Assembly (NCBI GenBank): GCA_035293945.1
Contig: DATGLV010000025.1
Coordinates: 62,001 to 126,000 of the forward strand
Reading direction: 5' to 3'
DNA: 64,000 nucleotides
Source of the DNA: VAZQ01 sp035293945
GTDB lineage: Bacteria; Pseudomonadota; Alphaproteobacteria; Rhizobiales; Xanthobacteraceae
Shown here: piece by piece, positions 9,227-17,494 of the stretch
How positions within the stretch are numbered: the stretch's first letter is position 1
Layout of the letters: each line of letters starts with the position of its first letter
Program-made: the position numbers and the translations under genes
The notes under the pieces: model-generated
Databases searched by the model: none
The model's input: only the letters and a program-made list of their open reading frames with translations
What the model was told of the DNA's origin: nothing

Positions 9227-9387
9227 CGGCACGGGCGGAAATTGCTCGACCACCTGCGCAACGGCCGCGGCAGCGATCAGTTCCCATCGCCACGGATGCG
9301 CGAAGGCGCTTGTATTGGCGCCGCAGTCAGCAGGTCGCATCGGAGCCGGCATTCGGCCCGATGCCTTTACAATGAAGAATCCCTTAC

Positions 9388-9975
9388 ATGCCCGAAACGA
9401 CGCTGCAACCCGATCTGTTCGAATGGGTCCCTGACATGCCCGCGGGCATGCGTTACGCGACGGACCTGATTTCACCAAGTGAAGAGCGCGCATTGCTGGA
9501 GGAACTGCCAGCATTGCCGTTCAAAGAGTTCGAGTTCCACGGATTCCTGGGCAAGCGGCGCACCGTTTCTTTCGGCTGGCATTATGATTTCAATGGCGGC
9601 GGGCTCAAGCAGGCCGGCGAGTTCCCGGAGTTTCTTGTGTCGCTGCGCCAGCGCGCGGCGGAATTCGCCGCGCTTGAGCCGTCGGCGCTCGAACATGCAC
9701 TGCTGATCGAATACCGGCCAGGCGCCGGCATTGGCTGGCACCGAGATCGCCCGCAGTTCGGCGATGTGATCGGCATTTCGCTGCTGGCGCCGTGCACTTT
9801 GCGCCTGCGCCGCAAGGCCGGCGCAAGATGGGCGCGGCGATCGCTTACCCTCCGGCCGCGTTCGGCCTATCTGCTGCGGGGCGCCTCGCGCACGGAATGG
9901 GAGCACAGCATTTCACCGCTCGCGGCGCTGCGCTACTCGGTAACGTTTCGGACCGTGCGCAAAACGGCCAGCTGA
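9388..9975 (+). CDS. AlkB-like 2-oxoglutarate/Fe(II) dioxygenase
   Basis: 195 aa, typical of the compact AlkB family that oxidatively removes alkyl groups from nucleic acid bases. The iron ligands are visible as H118-x-D120 in GWHRDRP and the distal H173 in WEHSISP, and the 2-oxoglutarate-binding Arg lies in RYSVTFRTVR. The substrate-side motif IEYRPGAGIGWH is also standard. It stands alone, with no Ada box or lexA-type gene next to it. DNA repair is the most probable role, but RNA or protein demethylation is possible for AlkB relatives. Confidence 0.88.
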   Translation: MPETTLQPDLFEWVPDMPAGMRYATDLISPSEERALLEELPALPFKEFEFHGFLGKRRTVSFGWHYDFNGGGLKQAGEFPEFLVSLRQRAAEFAALEPSALEHALLIEYRPGAGIGWHRDRPQFGDVIGISLLAPCTLRLRRKAGARWARRSLTLRPRSAYLLRGASRTEWEHSISPLAALRYSVTFRTVRKTAS

Positions 9976-10122
9976 TACCAAGACCGGACAGGTGGCGTGT
10001 CTCTGGATGGCTCTTCGCACGCGCGGTCCGATGGCGAGCATCCCTCCGTTATCGCCGACCGCTTTCAGCGCGTGGCGCACCCTGCCTGGAACACACCCGC
10101 GTCTTGGACCGTGTTAAGACAC

Positions 10123-10152
10123 GGCCGAAGTCGGATAAATCCGACCTCGGCC
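10123..10152. terminator. inverted repeat between convergent genes
   Basis: GGCCGAAGTCGGAT (10123-10136) and ATCCGACCTCGGCC (10139-10152) form a 14-bp stem with one mismatch and a very tight loop. It lies between the AlkB-like gene ending at 9975 and the Mo-hydroxylase gene ending at 10198, which face each other, so a bidirectional terminator is plausible. There is no T-run on either side, and a dispersed palindrome is the alternative. Confidence 0.45.
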
Positions 10153-10197
10153 GAGGGAAAGGGCGCAATAATTCGCGCCTCTGCCTAACGGCGCGCT

Positions 10198-12381
10198 TCA
10201 AGCCCCGAGCGCGTCGCGCACGCGCTCTGGCGCGAACGGCAATTCGTGCAGGCGCACGCCGGTGAGCGCCGCGATGGCGTTGCCGACCGCGCCGGCGAGC
10301 ACCGGCAGGCCGTCCTCGCCGCCGCCGGTCGGCGGATTGTTGGTCGACACCACCTTGACCTCGATATTGGGCACATCCGACATGCGTGCCACTTCGTAGT
10401 CGGTGTAGTTCGTTTGCCGCACGTGCCCGTCCTTGATCACGATCTTCTCGCGCAGCACGTGCCCGAGCCCGTAGATGATGCTGCCCTCGGTCTGCGCCGC
10501 GAGATTCCGCGGCTGCACCGCAATGCCGGCATCGATCGCGCACCAGACATTGTGCACCTTGAGCTTGCCGGTTGTGCGGTCGACCGAGACCTCGGCAACG
10601 CCGGCCGCGAGCGTGTCGTCCTTGACCATGGTGGCGACGCCGAGCGCGGTGCCCTCGCGCTTGCGGCTCCAGTCCGACATGGCGGCGACGGTGTGCAGCA
10701 GTGTCTGCATGCGCGGCACGCCTTCCGACATTTCGAGCCGGAACGCGATCGGATCCTTGCCCTGATCCTTGGCGATCTCGTCGATGAAGCTTTCGGCCGC
10801 GAAGGCGTTGTGCCCGTTGCCGACGCCGCGCCAAGGTGACAGTCGCGCGCCGCGGCTCTCGATCACATGCTCGGCGAGCTTGTTCGGGATCGGATATTGC
10901 GGGATCGGCGATCCCTTCATCACTATCCGGTCCTGCCGCGGCCGCGGGTCGCCGGAGGAGTAGGCAACGACCGACTCGGCTACCACGCGGTGATGCCAGG
11001 CGATCACCTTGCCGTGCGTGTCGAGGCCGGCCTCGATGTAGTGCGCCGTCATCGGGCGGAACTTGCCGAAGGCTACGTCGTCCTCGCGACTCCAGATCAG
11101 CTTGACCGGCTTGCCCGCCGCCTTGGCGAGCCTGACCGCGTCGAGCACGGTCTCGTGGTTCCCACGCCGGCCATAGCCGCCGCCGAGGAACTGCTGATGT
11201 AGGGTGAGCTTGCTGCGCTCGGTCCCGAGCAGCTTTGCGACCTCGTTCAAGAGGCTTGTCGCCGCCTGAGTCCCGGTCCAGATCTCGGCCGATTTGCCGT
11301 CTGCGCTCACCGAAACGGTCGCGTTCATCGGCTCCATCTGCGCATGGTAGACGTAGCGGGTGCGGTATTCGCCGCGATAGACCTTGGCGGCGCCCGCCAT
11401 CGCGGCCGAAACATCGCCTTCCTTGGTATAAGGGACGCCGGCACGGCTCTTGTCCCGGCCGATGGCCGCGAAGTCCTCGAGCGCGCGCTCGCTGTCGAGA
11501 TGGGCGCCGGGAGCATCCGACCAGGTCACCTTAAGGAGGTTCTTGGCCGCCTGCGTGCCCTCGACCGTGTCGCCGATCACGCCGACGCCTTCCGGCAAGC
11601 GCACCACGTCGGTGATGCCGGGCACTTTGCGCGCCTCCGCATCGTCGACGGTCTGCGGCGAGCCGCCCGGATAGGGCGATTGCAGCACCGCGGCGTAGAC
11701 CATGCCGGGCACCTGCACGTCCATGCCGTATTGGGCTGCGCCGCGCACCTTGAGCGGCACCTCGACGCGCGCAATGTCCTGGCCGATCAGACGGAAGGCT
11801 GCAGGGTCCTTGAGGTCGCTCTCCGCAACCACAGGCAGTGTGGCCGGCGCCTGCGCAAAGGCTGCGATCTCCCCATAGGAGATGCGTCGGCCCGATGCCT
11901 TGTGCACCACCACGCTCGGCTCGGTCGAAAGCTCGGAAGCCGGCACATTCCATTTGGCCGCGACCGCATCGATCAGCACGCGGCGTGCCTGCGCGCCCGC
12001 AAGCCGCGCCGGCTTGAAGTAGCCGCGCACCGACGCGCTCGCCGAAGTTTGGAAGCTCATGTTGTATTCGGGATTGCCGTATTTCTTCTCGTCCCACACC
12101 TGCGGGAAGATCGGCTTGACCTTCGACCAGTCGGCGTCGAGCTCCTCGGCGATGAAGACCGGCACCGTGGTGAAGCTGCCCTGCCCCATCTCGGCGGCCG
12201 GCGACACGATGGTGATGGTTCCATCCGGCGTGATGGTGAGCCAGGCGTTGGGGGCGAGCGGCGCATCCGCGACCGCTTCTTCCATGCCGGCGAATTGTTC
12301 GGGCCGGATCGTGAGCGCGAGCGTGAAGCCTGCAGCGGTGCCGAGGATTTGGCGACGGCTGAAGTTGGCTTGGCTGTTCAT
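10198..12381 (-). CDS. molybdopterin-binding hydroxylase large subunit, isoquinoline 1-oxidoreductase beta-like
   Basis: About 727 aa, the IorB type of the xanthine oxidase family, which hydroxylates N-heteroaromatics or oxidises aldehydes using Mo-molybdopterin cytosine dinucleotide. The N-terminus has a twin-arginine motif (FSRRQILGT, residues 7-15) followed by a hydrophobic stretch, so the complex is probably exported folded. The C-terminal TGGGEDGLPVLAGAVGNA region carries the catalytic Glu environment. GGGAGG lies just before ATG 12381; the open frame continues upstream into the small-subunit gene but without family similarity. The start follows the 2Fe-2S subunit stop by 2 nt, indicating translational coupling. 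Confidence 0.88.
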   Translation of the reverse strand: MNSQANFSRRQILGTAAGFTLALTIRPEQFAGMEEAVADAPLAPNAWLTITPDGTITIVSPAAEMGQGSFTTVPVFIAEELDADWSKVKPIFPQVWDEKKYGNPEYNMSFQTSASASVRGYFKPARLAGAQARRVLIDAVAAKWNVPASELSTEPSVVVHKASGRRISYGEIAAFAQAPATLPVVAESDLKDPAAFRLIGQDIARVEVPLKVRGAAQYGMDVQVPGMVYAAVLQSPYPGGSPQTVDDAEARKVPGITDVVRLPEGVGVIGDTVEGTQAAKNLLKVTWSDAPGAHLDSERALEDFAAIGRDKSRAGVPYTKEGDVSAAMAGAAKVYRGEYRTRYVYHAQMEPMNATVSVSADGKSAEIWTGTQAATSLLNEVAKLLGTERSKLTLHQQFLGGGYGRRGNHETVLDAVRLAKAAGKPVKLIWSREDDVAFGKFRPMTAHYIEAGLDTHGKVIAWHHRVVAESVVAYSSGDPRPRQDRIVMKGSPIPQYPIPNKLAEHVIESRGARLSPWRGVGNGHNAFAAESFIDEIAKDQGKDPIAFRLEMSEGVPRMQTLLHTVAAMSDWSRKREGTALGVATMVKDDTLAAGVAEVSVDRTTGKLKVHNVWCAIDAGIAVQPRNLAAQTEGSIIYGLGHVLREKIVIKDGHVRQTNYTDYEVARMSDVPNIEVKVVSTNNPPTGGGEDGLPVLAGAVGNAIAALTGVRLHELPFAPERVRDALGA

Positions 12382-12383
12382 GA

Positions 12384-12836
12384 TCAGCCCTCCCGTGCCG
12401 CGCGCTGGATCGCGCTGATGATCTTGAGATAAGTGCCGCAGCGACAGATATTGCCGTCCATGTGGGCGACGATCTCTTGGCGCGAAGGATTCTTGTTCTT
12501 CGCCAACAGCTCGGCCGCCTGCATGATCTGCCCCGATTGGCAGTAGCCGCATTGCGGCACCTGCTCGGCGATCCAGGCCTTCTGCAGCGGATGGCTGCCA
12601 TCAGGCGAAAGCCCCTCGATGGTGGTGATCGATTTGCCTTCGATCAACGATACCGGCATCGCGCAGGAGCGCACCGCCTCGCCGTCGATGTGCACCGTGC
12701 AGGCGCCGCAAGCCGCGATGCCGCAGCCGAATTTGGTTCCAATGAGCTTGAGGTGCTCACGCAAGACCCACAACAGCGGCGTATTGCCATCCACGCCGAC
12801 TTCATGGCGCTGGCCATTGACCGTGAATGCAACCAT
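12384..12836 (-). CDS. 2Fe-2S subunit of aldehyde oxidase/isoquinoline 1-oxidoreductase type
   Basis: 150 aa with two [2Fe-2S] clusters. The N-terminal plant-ferredoxin-type cluster uses C38, C43, C46 and C58 (CGCGIAACGAC); the C-terminal helical cluster uses C96, C99, C131 and C133 (QCGYCQSG ... ICRCGTY). Length and cysteine spacing match IorA-type small subunits, which pass electrons from the Mo centre. No FAD subunit or c-type cytochrome gene is adjacent, so the electron acceptor must be encoded elsewhere or be a soluble carrier. First gene of the two-gene unit 12836-10198. Confidence 0.92.
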   Translation of the reverse strand: MVAFTVNGQRHEVGVDGNTPLLWVLREHLKLIGTKFGCGIAACGACTVHIDGEAVRSCAMPVSLIEGKSITTIEGLSPDGSHPLQKAWIAEQVPQCGYCQSGQIMQAAELLAKNKNPSRQEIVAHMDGNICRCGTYLKIISAIQRAAREG

Positions 12837-12939
12837 TTGGCGCCTCCCTGGCTATTTGATTTGCAAGAATCATAACTCAATTCGGGAAGATGGCCCACAC
12901 CCTTCTGAGCACAGTCTTACGAGCTACAGCCCACTGGTC

Positions 12940-12959
12940 GTTCCTGCGAAAGCAGGAAC
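12940..12959. repeat. short palindrome (GTTCCTGC...GCAGGAAC)
   Basis: GTTCCTGC and GCAGGAAC form an 8-bp stem around CGAAA-type spacer. Elements of the form tccTGCGAAAGCAgga are scattered between genes in many rhizobial-type genomes. It lies in the 255-nt gap 12837-13091 upstream of the Mo-hydroxylase, where no gene was seen. Confidence 0.5.
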
Positions 12960-13091
12960 CCATACCGCGGCCCGGTATCATATTTGCCGAGGTTTATGTG
13001 TCCCGGCTCTTCGCCATCAGCGCCTTTTAATCGGCGTTTCCCCACGCTAATGGCTCGGCTGGAACGACGCCCCTTTGCCCAGCCTACCGAT

Positions 13092-13952
13092 CTACAATCG
13101 CTCGGCCAGGAAGCGCAGCAGCCGCGGCGCCAGAAACCCCGAATGGCTCATCGGCTCCTCGATCGGATCGCTCAGCCAATAGTGCGGCGCGCCCTGCATC
13201 ACGCAGCTGCGCGCATTGAAGCCCGCCTGCTTGAGGGCCAGAAGGAACTCGAGCGACTGGCTGCGGTAATCGACGACGTCATCCTCGGTTCCCCAGCTCA
13301 AATAGACCGCGGTCTTGTTGTTGGCGGTGATCGCGTAGCTGAGCGGCGAGGCCTCGAAATAGCGGTGCCGGTCCGCCATGGGTGCGCAGCCGAGATAAGA
13401 TTCCACCAGATTGTCGCCCGGATTGGTGATCTGCGCATGGCGCCATTGCGCCAGCAGATCATAGATCCCGTAGACGCCGATCAGCACCTTGACGCTGGTC
13501 GAAAGCGCCGCGTGCGGGTCCTGTGGATAGGCGCCGGCAAAAGCGGGACTGTCGCCGGCGAGAGCAGTGAGCGCGGCGAGCTGGGCGCCGGCAGAATTTC
13601 CCCACAACGCGAAGCGGTCGGGATTGAGCCGGAATCCTTTCGCGTTGCCACGCATGAACTGCACCGCGGCTCGCACGTCATGCACGGCCTCCGGGAAAGT
13701 CTTCCGTCCCGGCTTGGTCAGCCGATAGCTGATGGTGAAGCCCGCATAGCCGCGTTCGCCGAGATACGGCCCCCAATATTGATAGGTGTCGCGCGAGCCG
13801 CGCCGCCAATACCCGCCATGCACATTGACGATGAGCGGAAATGGCCCTGAGCCCGCAGGCAGGTAGAGATCGCCCTTGAGCTCGACGCCGTCATGTACCG
13901 CATAGACGATATCCGCCCGGTATTCGGTCTTTGACGTGACTGTATCCTGCAC
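13092..13952 (-). CDS. alpha/beta hydrolase (esterase/lipase, BD-FAE-like)
   Basis: 286 aa with the alpha/beta hydrolase fold. The oxyanion hole motif is VNVHGGYWRRGS, the nucleophile elbow is WGNSAGAQLAA (GxSxG with Ser as nucleophile), and the acid and base are suggested by SWGTEDDVV and GAPHYWLSD near the C-terminus. HGG-type proteins hydrolyse small esters, kynurenine formamide or related amides. There is no signal peptide, so it is cytoplasmic. Its 5' end faces the hydrolase at 14079 across about 126 nt. Confidence 0.85.
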   Translation of the reverse strand: MQDTVTSKTEYRADIVYAVHDGVELKGDLYLPAGSGPFPLIVNVHGGYWRRGSRDTYQYWGPYLGERGYAGFTISYRLTKPGRKTFPEAVHDVRAAVQFMRGNAKGFRLNPDRFALWGNSAGAQLAALTALAGDSPAFAGAYPQDPHAALSTSVKVLIGVYGIYDLLAQWRHAQITNPGDNLVESYLGCAPMADRHRYFEASPLSYAITANNKTAVYLSWGTEDDVVDYRSQSLEFLLALKQAGFNARSCVMQGAPHYWLSDPIEEPMSHSGFLAPRLLRFLAERL

Positions 13953-14078
13953 GGCGCTCCCCGGATTTCGTATTCGCCTTCACCCCGCATGACGCAAGAA
14001 TTCCATAGCGCGGGGAATTCACATCCTATACCAACGGGATGCGGAGGAAATCTTCAGTCATCGTTCAAGCGGAAATCA

Positions 14079-14897
14079 ATGGTCGAAAACAAGGCCGCAG
14101 CCGGCACAGATGCGCCGGACAACCCTACGCGCGTGATCTGTGGTGTCCGCATCGAGATGATCGAGCGGGGTGGGGGCACCCCGCTTCTGTTCCTGCATCC
14201 GGAGATCGGCATCGCGGCGGATGCAAAGGTGCTCGATCGCCTGGCAGAGCGGGCGCGCCTTCTCGCCCCAAGCCATCCGGGATTCGGCAATTCGGAGCAG
14301 CCGCCCACGTTCAACACCATCGACGATCTTGCCTATTTCTATTTGGATTTCCTGGACGAGCTCGACCTTCGCGACGTGATCCTGGTCGGCGTCTCGCTCG
14401 GGGGCTGGATCGCAGCCGAGATCGCGGTAAAATCCTGCGCCCGCCTCTCGCATCTGGTGCTCGCCAGCCCGGTCGGTATCAAGGTGTCGGGTCGCGAGAC
14501 TCGCGACATCGCTGATATTTTCGCGCTGACCGAAGAGCAATTGGCCGAGCTTGCCTATTTCGATCCGGGCACGGCCAAGCCCGACTACAAGTCGATGCCC
14601 GACTCCGACGTGCGCAAGGTCGCGCGCAACCGCGAGGCGACCGCGCGCTACGGGTGGTCGCCCTACCTGCACGATCCCAAGCTCAGGCAGCGCCTGCATC
14701 GCATCAGTGTTCCGACGCTGCTGCTGTGCGGCGCCGCCGACCGCATCCTCGCACAGGGCTATGCGGAGGCCTATGCGGCTGCCATTCCGGGCTCCGGGCT
14801 GGAGACTATCCCGCGCGCCGGGCACTTTCCCCACCTCGAGCAGCCGGAACAATTCGCCGAACGGGTCTTCGCCTTAGCGGATGGAAGAACGGCGTGA
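14079..14897 (+). CDS. alpha/beta hydrolase (meta-cleavage product hydrolase-like)
   Basis: About 272 aa. LFLHPEIG supplies the oxyanion hole, VGVSLGGWIAAE is the nucleophile elbow with catalytic Ser, LLCGAADRIL holds the Asp and RAGHFPHLEQPEQF the His. The overall pattern resembles haloalkane dehalogenase/MhpC-type C-C hydrolases. The frame is open from 13989 but similarity begins at the ATG 14079. Its stop overlaps the start of the luciferase-like monooxygenase gene (ATGA at 14895-14899 region), so the two are translationally coupled and probably act on the same compound. Confidence 0.85.
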   Translation: MVENKAAAGTDAPDNPTRVICGVRIEMIERGGGTPLLFLHPEIGIAADAKVLDRLAERARLLAPSHPGFGNSEQPPTFNTIDDLAYFYLDFLDELDLRDVILVGVSLGGWIAAEIAVKSCARLSHLVLASPVGIKVSGRETRDIADIFALTEEQLAELAYFDPGTAKPDYKSMPDSDVRKVARNREATARYGWSPYLHDPKLRQRLHRISVPTLLLCGAADRILAQGYAEAYAAAIPGSGLETIPRAGHFPHLEQPEQFAERVFALADGRTA

Positions 14898-16042
14898 TGC
14901 GCGTCTATCATTTCACCGAGCAGCCCTATCCGGAGGCGTGGAACGACCATGGCGGGTCGCTGCGGGTCAATCTGCCCAACCGGAAATGCGATCCCAAGAC
15001 AGCGGCCGAACTCTATCACCGCTACTACGACGAGTGGCTCATCGCCGATGAGCTCGGCTTCGATATCATGCTCAACGAGCATCACCAGACCGCGACCTGC
15101 ATGTCGGCGGCCGTCGCGGTGCCGCTGGCGATCCTGGCGCGACAGACCAGGCGGGCGCGTTTGTTGGTGCTCGGCTATCCGATCGGGCACCGCCCCGATC
15201 CGCTGCGCGTCGCCGAGGAGCTCGCCATGATCGACGTGGTCTCGCGCGGGCGCCTGGAGATGGGCTTCATCAAGGGCGTGCCGTACGAGTTCCCCTGCTC
15301 CAACCAGAACCCGGTCAACGTGATGGACAAGTTCTGGGAGGCGCACGACTTCATCATCAAGGCGATGACGAGCCACGATGGACCGTTCAACTGGGAAGGT
15401 CAGTTCTTCCATTACCGCAACGTCAATATCTGGCCGCGGCCCTGGCAACAGCCGCATCCGCCGATCTGGAGCGCGGCCGGCAGCATAGGCAATGCACGCA
15501 TGCTGGGCGAGCGCGGCTATGTGATGGCGGTGCTGGGCTCGGGCTACAAGACGCGGCAGCTCTATGACGCCTATCGCGAGGGCTATGTGGCGCGCTGGAA
15601 GCGCGAGCCTGCGGCGGATCGTTTCGCCTATTTGGGCTTGGTGGCGGTCGCCGCAAACGAGGCGGAGGCCCGCCGGCGCGGCACCCAGGTCGCCGAATAT
15701 CTGCGCTCGGGCGGCATTGTTTGGCCGCCGTTCCGCAATCCCCCGGGCTATCTCTCGGTCGAGGAGAACACCGGGATCCTGATGGGCCGCGCCCGCGAGC
15801 GAACGCTCACCCGCGACGGGCGGGTGGTCGATATGCGCAGCGCCAGCATCCAGGACCTGATCGACGCCGCGATCCTGTTCTGCGGCACGCCCGATCAAGT
15901 GCACGACCAGATCGCCACCTTTGTGGACTATGCGGGCGGGCTCGGCCATCTGTTGGCCATGGGCCAGGCCGGCTTTCTGTCGCACGCCGACACCGTCGAC
16001 AGCCTCACCCTGTTTGCCAAGGAAGTGCGGCCTCGGCTTTGA
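14897..16042 (+). CDS. LLM-class flavin-dependent monooxygenase
   Basis: 381 aa, bacterial luciferase-like TIM barrel. Family features include MRVYHFTEQPYPEAW at the start, the active-site NEHH (here FDIMLNEHHQTATCMS), VSRGRLEMGFIKGVP and the PHPPIWSAAGS motif. These enzymes use reduced flavin from a separate reductase to oxygenate or desulfonate small organics. ATG 14897 overlaps the upstream hydrolase stop by one base-sharing ATGA junction; the longer open frame back to 14654 lies inside the hydrolase gene and is not real. No flavin reductase gene is next to it. Confidence 0.88.
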   Translation: MRVYHFTEQPYPEAWNDHGGSLRVNLPNRKCDPKTAAELYHRYYDEWLIADELGFDIMLNEHHQTATCMSAAVAVPLAILARQTRRARLLVLGYPIGHRPDPLRVAEELAMIDVVSRGRLEMGFIKGVPYEFPCSNQNPVNVMDKFWEAHDFIIKAMTSHDGPFNWEGQFFHYRNVNIWPRPWQQPHPPIWSAAGSIGNARMLGERGYVMAVLGSGYKTRQLYDAYREGYVARWKREPAADRFAYLGLVAVAANEAEARRRGTQVAEYLRSGGIVWPPFRNPPGYLSVEENTGILMGRARERTLTRDGRVVDMRSASIQDLIDAAILFCGTPDQVHDQIATFVDYAGGLGHLLAMGQAGFLSHADTVDSLTLFAKEVRPRL

Positions 16043-16061
16043 GGCCTGGCGCGGCGCGTGT

Positions 16062-16200
16062 TCTCCCTCTTCCCGCTTGCGGGGAGAGGGTCGGGGTGAG
16101 GGGCTGTGGCCTCACTCGCTGGCAGGCCGAGATTCGTCGCAAGGCCCCCTCCACCCGGAGCTTCGCGCCTGACCTCTCCCAGCAAGCGGGGAGAGGTGGA
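16062..16200. repeat. intergenic palindromic repeat (CTCTCCCCGCTTGCGGGGAGAGG family)
   Basis: Between 16062 and 16200 lie two G/C-rich hairpin arms, CCCGCTTGCGGGGAGAGG on the left and CTCTCCCAGCAAGCGGGGAGAGG-type sequence on the right, which are also inverted copies of each other. The unit fills most of the 197-nt gap between two convergent genes and could terminate both. Similar elements are common in Bradyrhizobium-type genomes. Confidence 0.6.
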
Positions 16201-16239
16201 GAGCGGCATGGCGCTGCTCAAACTTCAGCGAACTGCGTT

Positions 16240-16563
16240 CTAACCTGACTTTTGCCGGCCATGTTTCGCAGTGACGATAAGGAGCGCTCTGAGAAACATA
16301 GCTGTGAGCAACACGATCGCAATGACGAAGAACCACCCCGAGGGAAATTGGAGAATGAACTTGTCCCAATCGGTCATCGGTGGATCGACCCAAACGGGAT
16401 TGCTCGCGATGTTGCTGTGCTTAAAGGAGACATCAATCTTGAGATAGCTGGCCGTGATCCCGGCAAGGAGGGAAAGCACCCCGAGAATGAAGATCAACCG
16501 CCACGCCCATCGCGTTGCTATCATTATGGTCTTGATCCGGGTCTTGATCCAGTCCTGATCCAC
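16240..16563 (-). CDS. small membrane protein of unknown function
   Basis: 107 aa, not recognised. Two clear membrane segments are visible, at about residues 20-42 (WRLIFILGVLSLLAGITAS) and 76-97 (GWFFVIAIVLLTAMFLRALL). A ~30-residue polar loop with MTDWDKF lies between them. The C-terminus is short and basic. No antisense gene competes with it and codon use looks normal, so it is probably real. It is divergent from the Sel1 protein gene at 16635, with about 70 nt between them. Confidence 0.6.
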   Translation of the reverse strand: MDQDWIKTRIKTIMIATRWAWRLIFILGVLSLLAGITASYLKIDVSFKHSNIASNPVWVDPPMTDWDKFILQFPSGWFFVIAIVLLTAMFLRALLIVTAKHGRQKSG

Positions 16564-16634
16564 CTTGGCTTGTCGGACTGGGCCTTCCGCCCTAGGTTTT
16601 GCTGCTTTGCTGAACCAAATAGCGAGATTAGGTT

Positions 16635-17489
16635 ATGCCTGAGTGCCTTGGAAAGGCTGCGTTTTGCTGCTTGTTGGGCGTGGGCCTGGCGGCGACCGCG
16701 CTCGTCTTAACGCATTCCTCGGCACACGCGCAATCGGCCAACCTGGCGCTCTGTGACCGTGTCGCCGCTGACCCGACCGATCCGGATAAGCCCGCGGACG
16801 TGAAAGGCACGGCCGAAATCACAGGAGCCGACATCGCGACCGCGATCAAATACTGCAAGGCGGCTTCAAGCTCGTCGCGCCGGGCGATGTACGAACTCGG
16901 CCGCGCCTATGCGGCCGCCCAGCAATTGGGCGATGCGATGAGCGCCTACCGCAAGGCGGCCGACAAGGGCAGCACCTCGGCGATGGTCGAGCTCGGCGTG
17001 ATGCTGGGCACGGGATCTGGCGTCGCCGCAGACGAGGCACAGGCGCGCAGCCTGTTCGAGCGCGCAGCCGAAGCTGGCAATCCGCGCGGCGCCATCAATC
17101 TCATGGCGCTCGACAGCAACAGCGGCGATTCGGCCGACCTGACACGCGTCCGTGACTTGCTCGTCAAGTCGGCGGAGAGCTCGGCCGAAGCCCAATATCA
17201 GCTCGGCATGATGTATGCCGAAGGCCTCGGTGGGCTCAAGGACGACGTCGCCGCCCGCTCGCTGTTTGAAAAAGCCGCAGCGCAGAATCATGCCGGCGCG
17301 CTGGAGCGCATGGGCGCATTCGCCCAATATGGGCGCGGAGGACCGCAGGACTCAAGCGCCGCCAAATCCTTTTACGAGCGCGCCGCCGCGCTCGGCAACG
17401 AGGACGCCAAGGCTGCGCTCAAGCGCATCTCCTGTCCGTACGCGATCAAGGACAAGCGCGGGAATCTGGTGACCACACTCTGCTTTTAG
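16635..17489 (+). CDS. exported Sel1-like repeat protein
   Basis: 284 aa with a signal peptide (hydrophobic core to ~residue 30, cleavage after AHAQ-type sequence). The mature part is built from Sel1/TPR-like helical repeats, for example AMYELGRAYAAAQQLGDAMSAYRKAADKG, AQYQLGMMYAEGLGG and ALERMGAFAQYGRGG sections. Such proteins act as periplasmic scaffolds for protein-protein contacts, often in envelope stress or polysaccharide pathways. The C-terminal ~20 residues contain two Cys (SCPY and TLCF) that may form a disulfide. Its precise partner is unknown. Confidence 0.85.
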   Translation: MPECLGKAAFCCLLGVGLAATALVLTHSSAHAQSANLALCDRVAADPTDPDKPADVKGTAEITGADIATAIKYCKAASSSSRRAMYELGRAYAAAQQLGDAMSAYRKAADKGSTSAMVELGVMLGTGSGVAADEAQARSLFERAAEAGNPRGAINLMALDSNSGDSADLTRVRDLLVKSAESSAEAQYQLGMMYAEGLGGLKDDVAARSLFEKAAAQNHAGALERMGAFAQYGRGGPQDSSAAKSFYERAAALGNEDAKAALKRISCPYAIKDKRGNLVTTLCF

Positions 17490-17494
17490 CCAAT

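Noticed and set aside
14654..14896. Upstream extension of the luciferase-like monooxygenase frame
   Set aside because: It lies inside the hydrolase gene and has shadow-type composition; the ATGA overlap gives the natural start at 14897.
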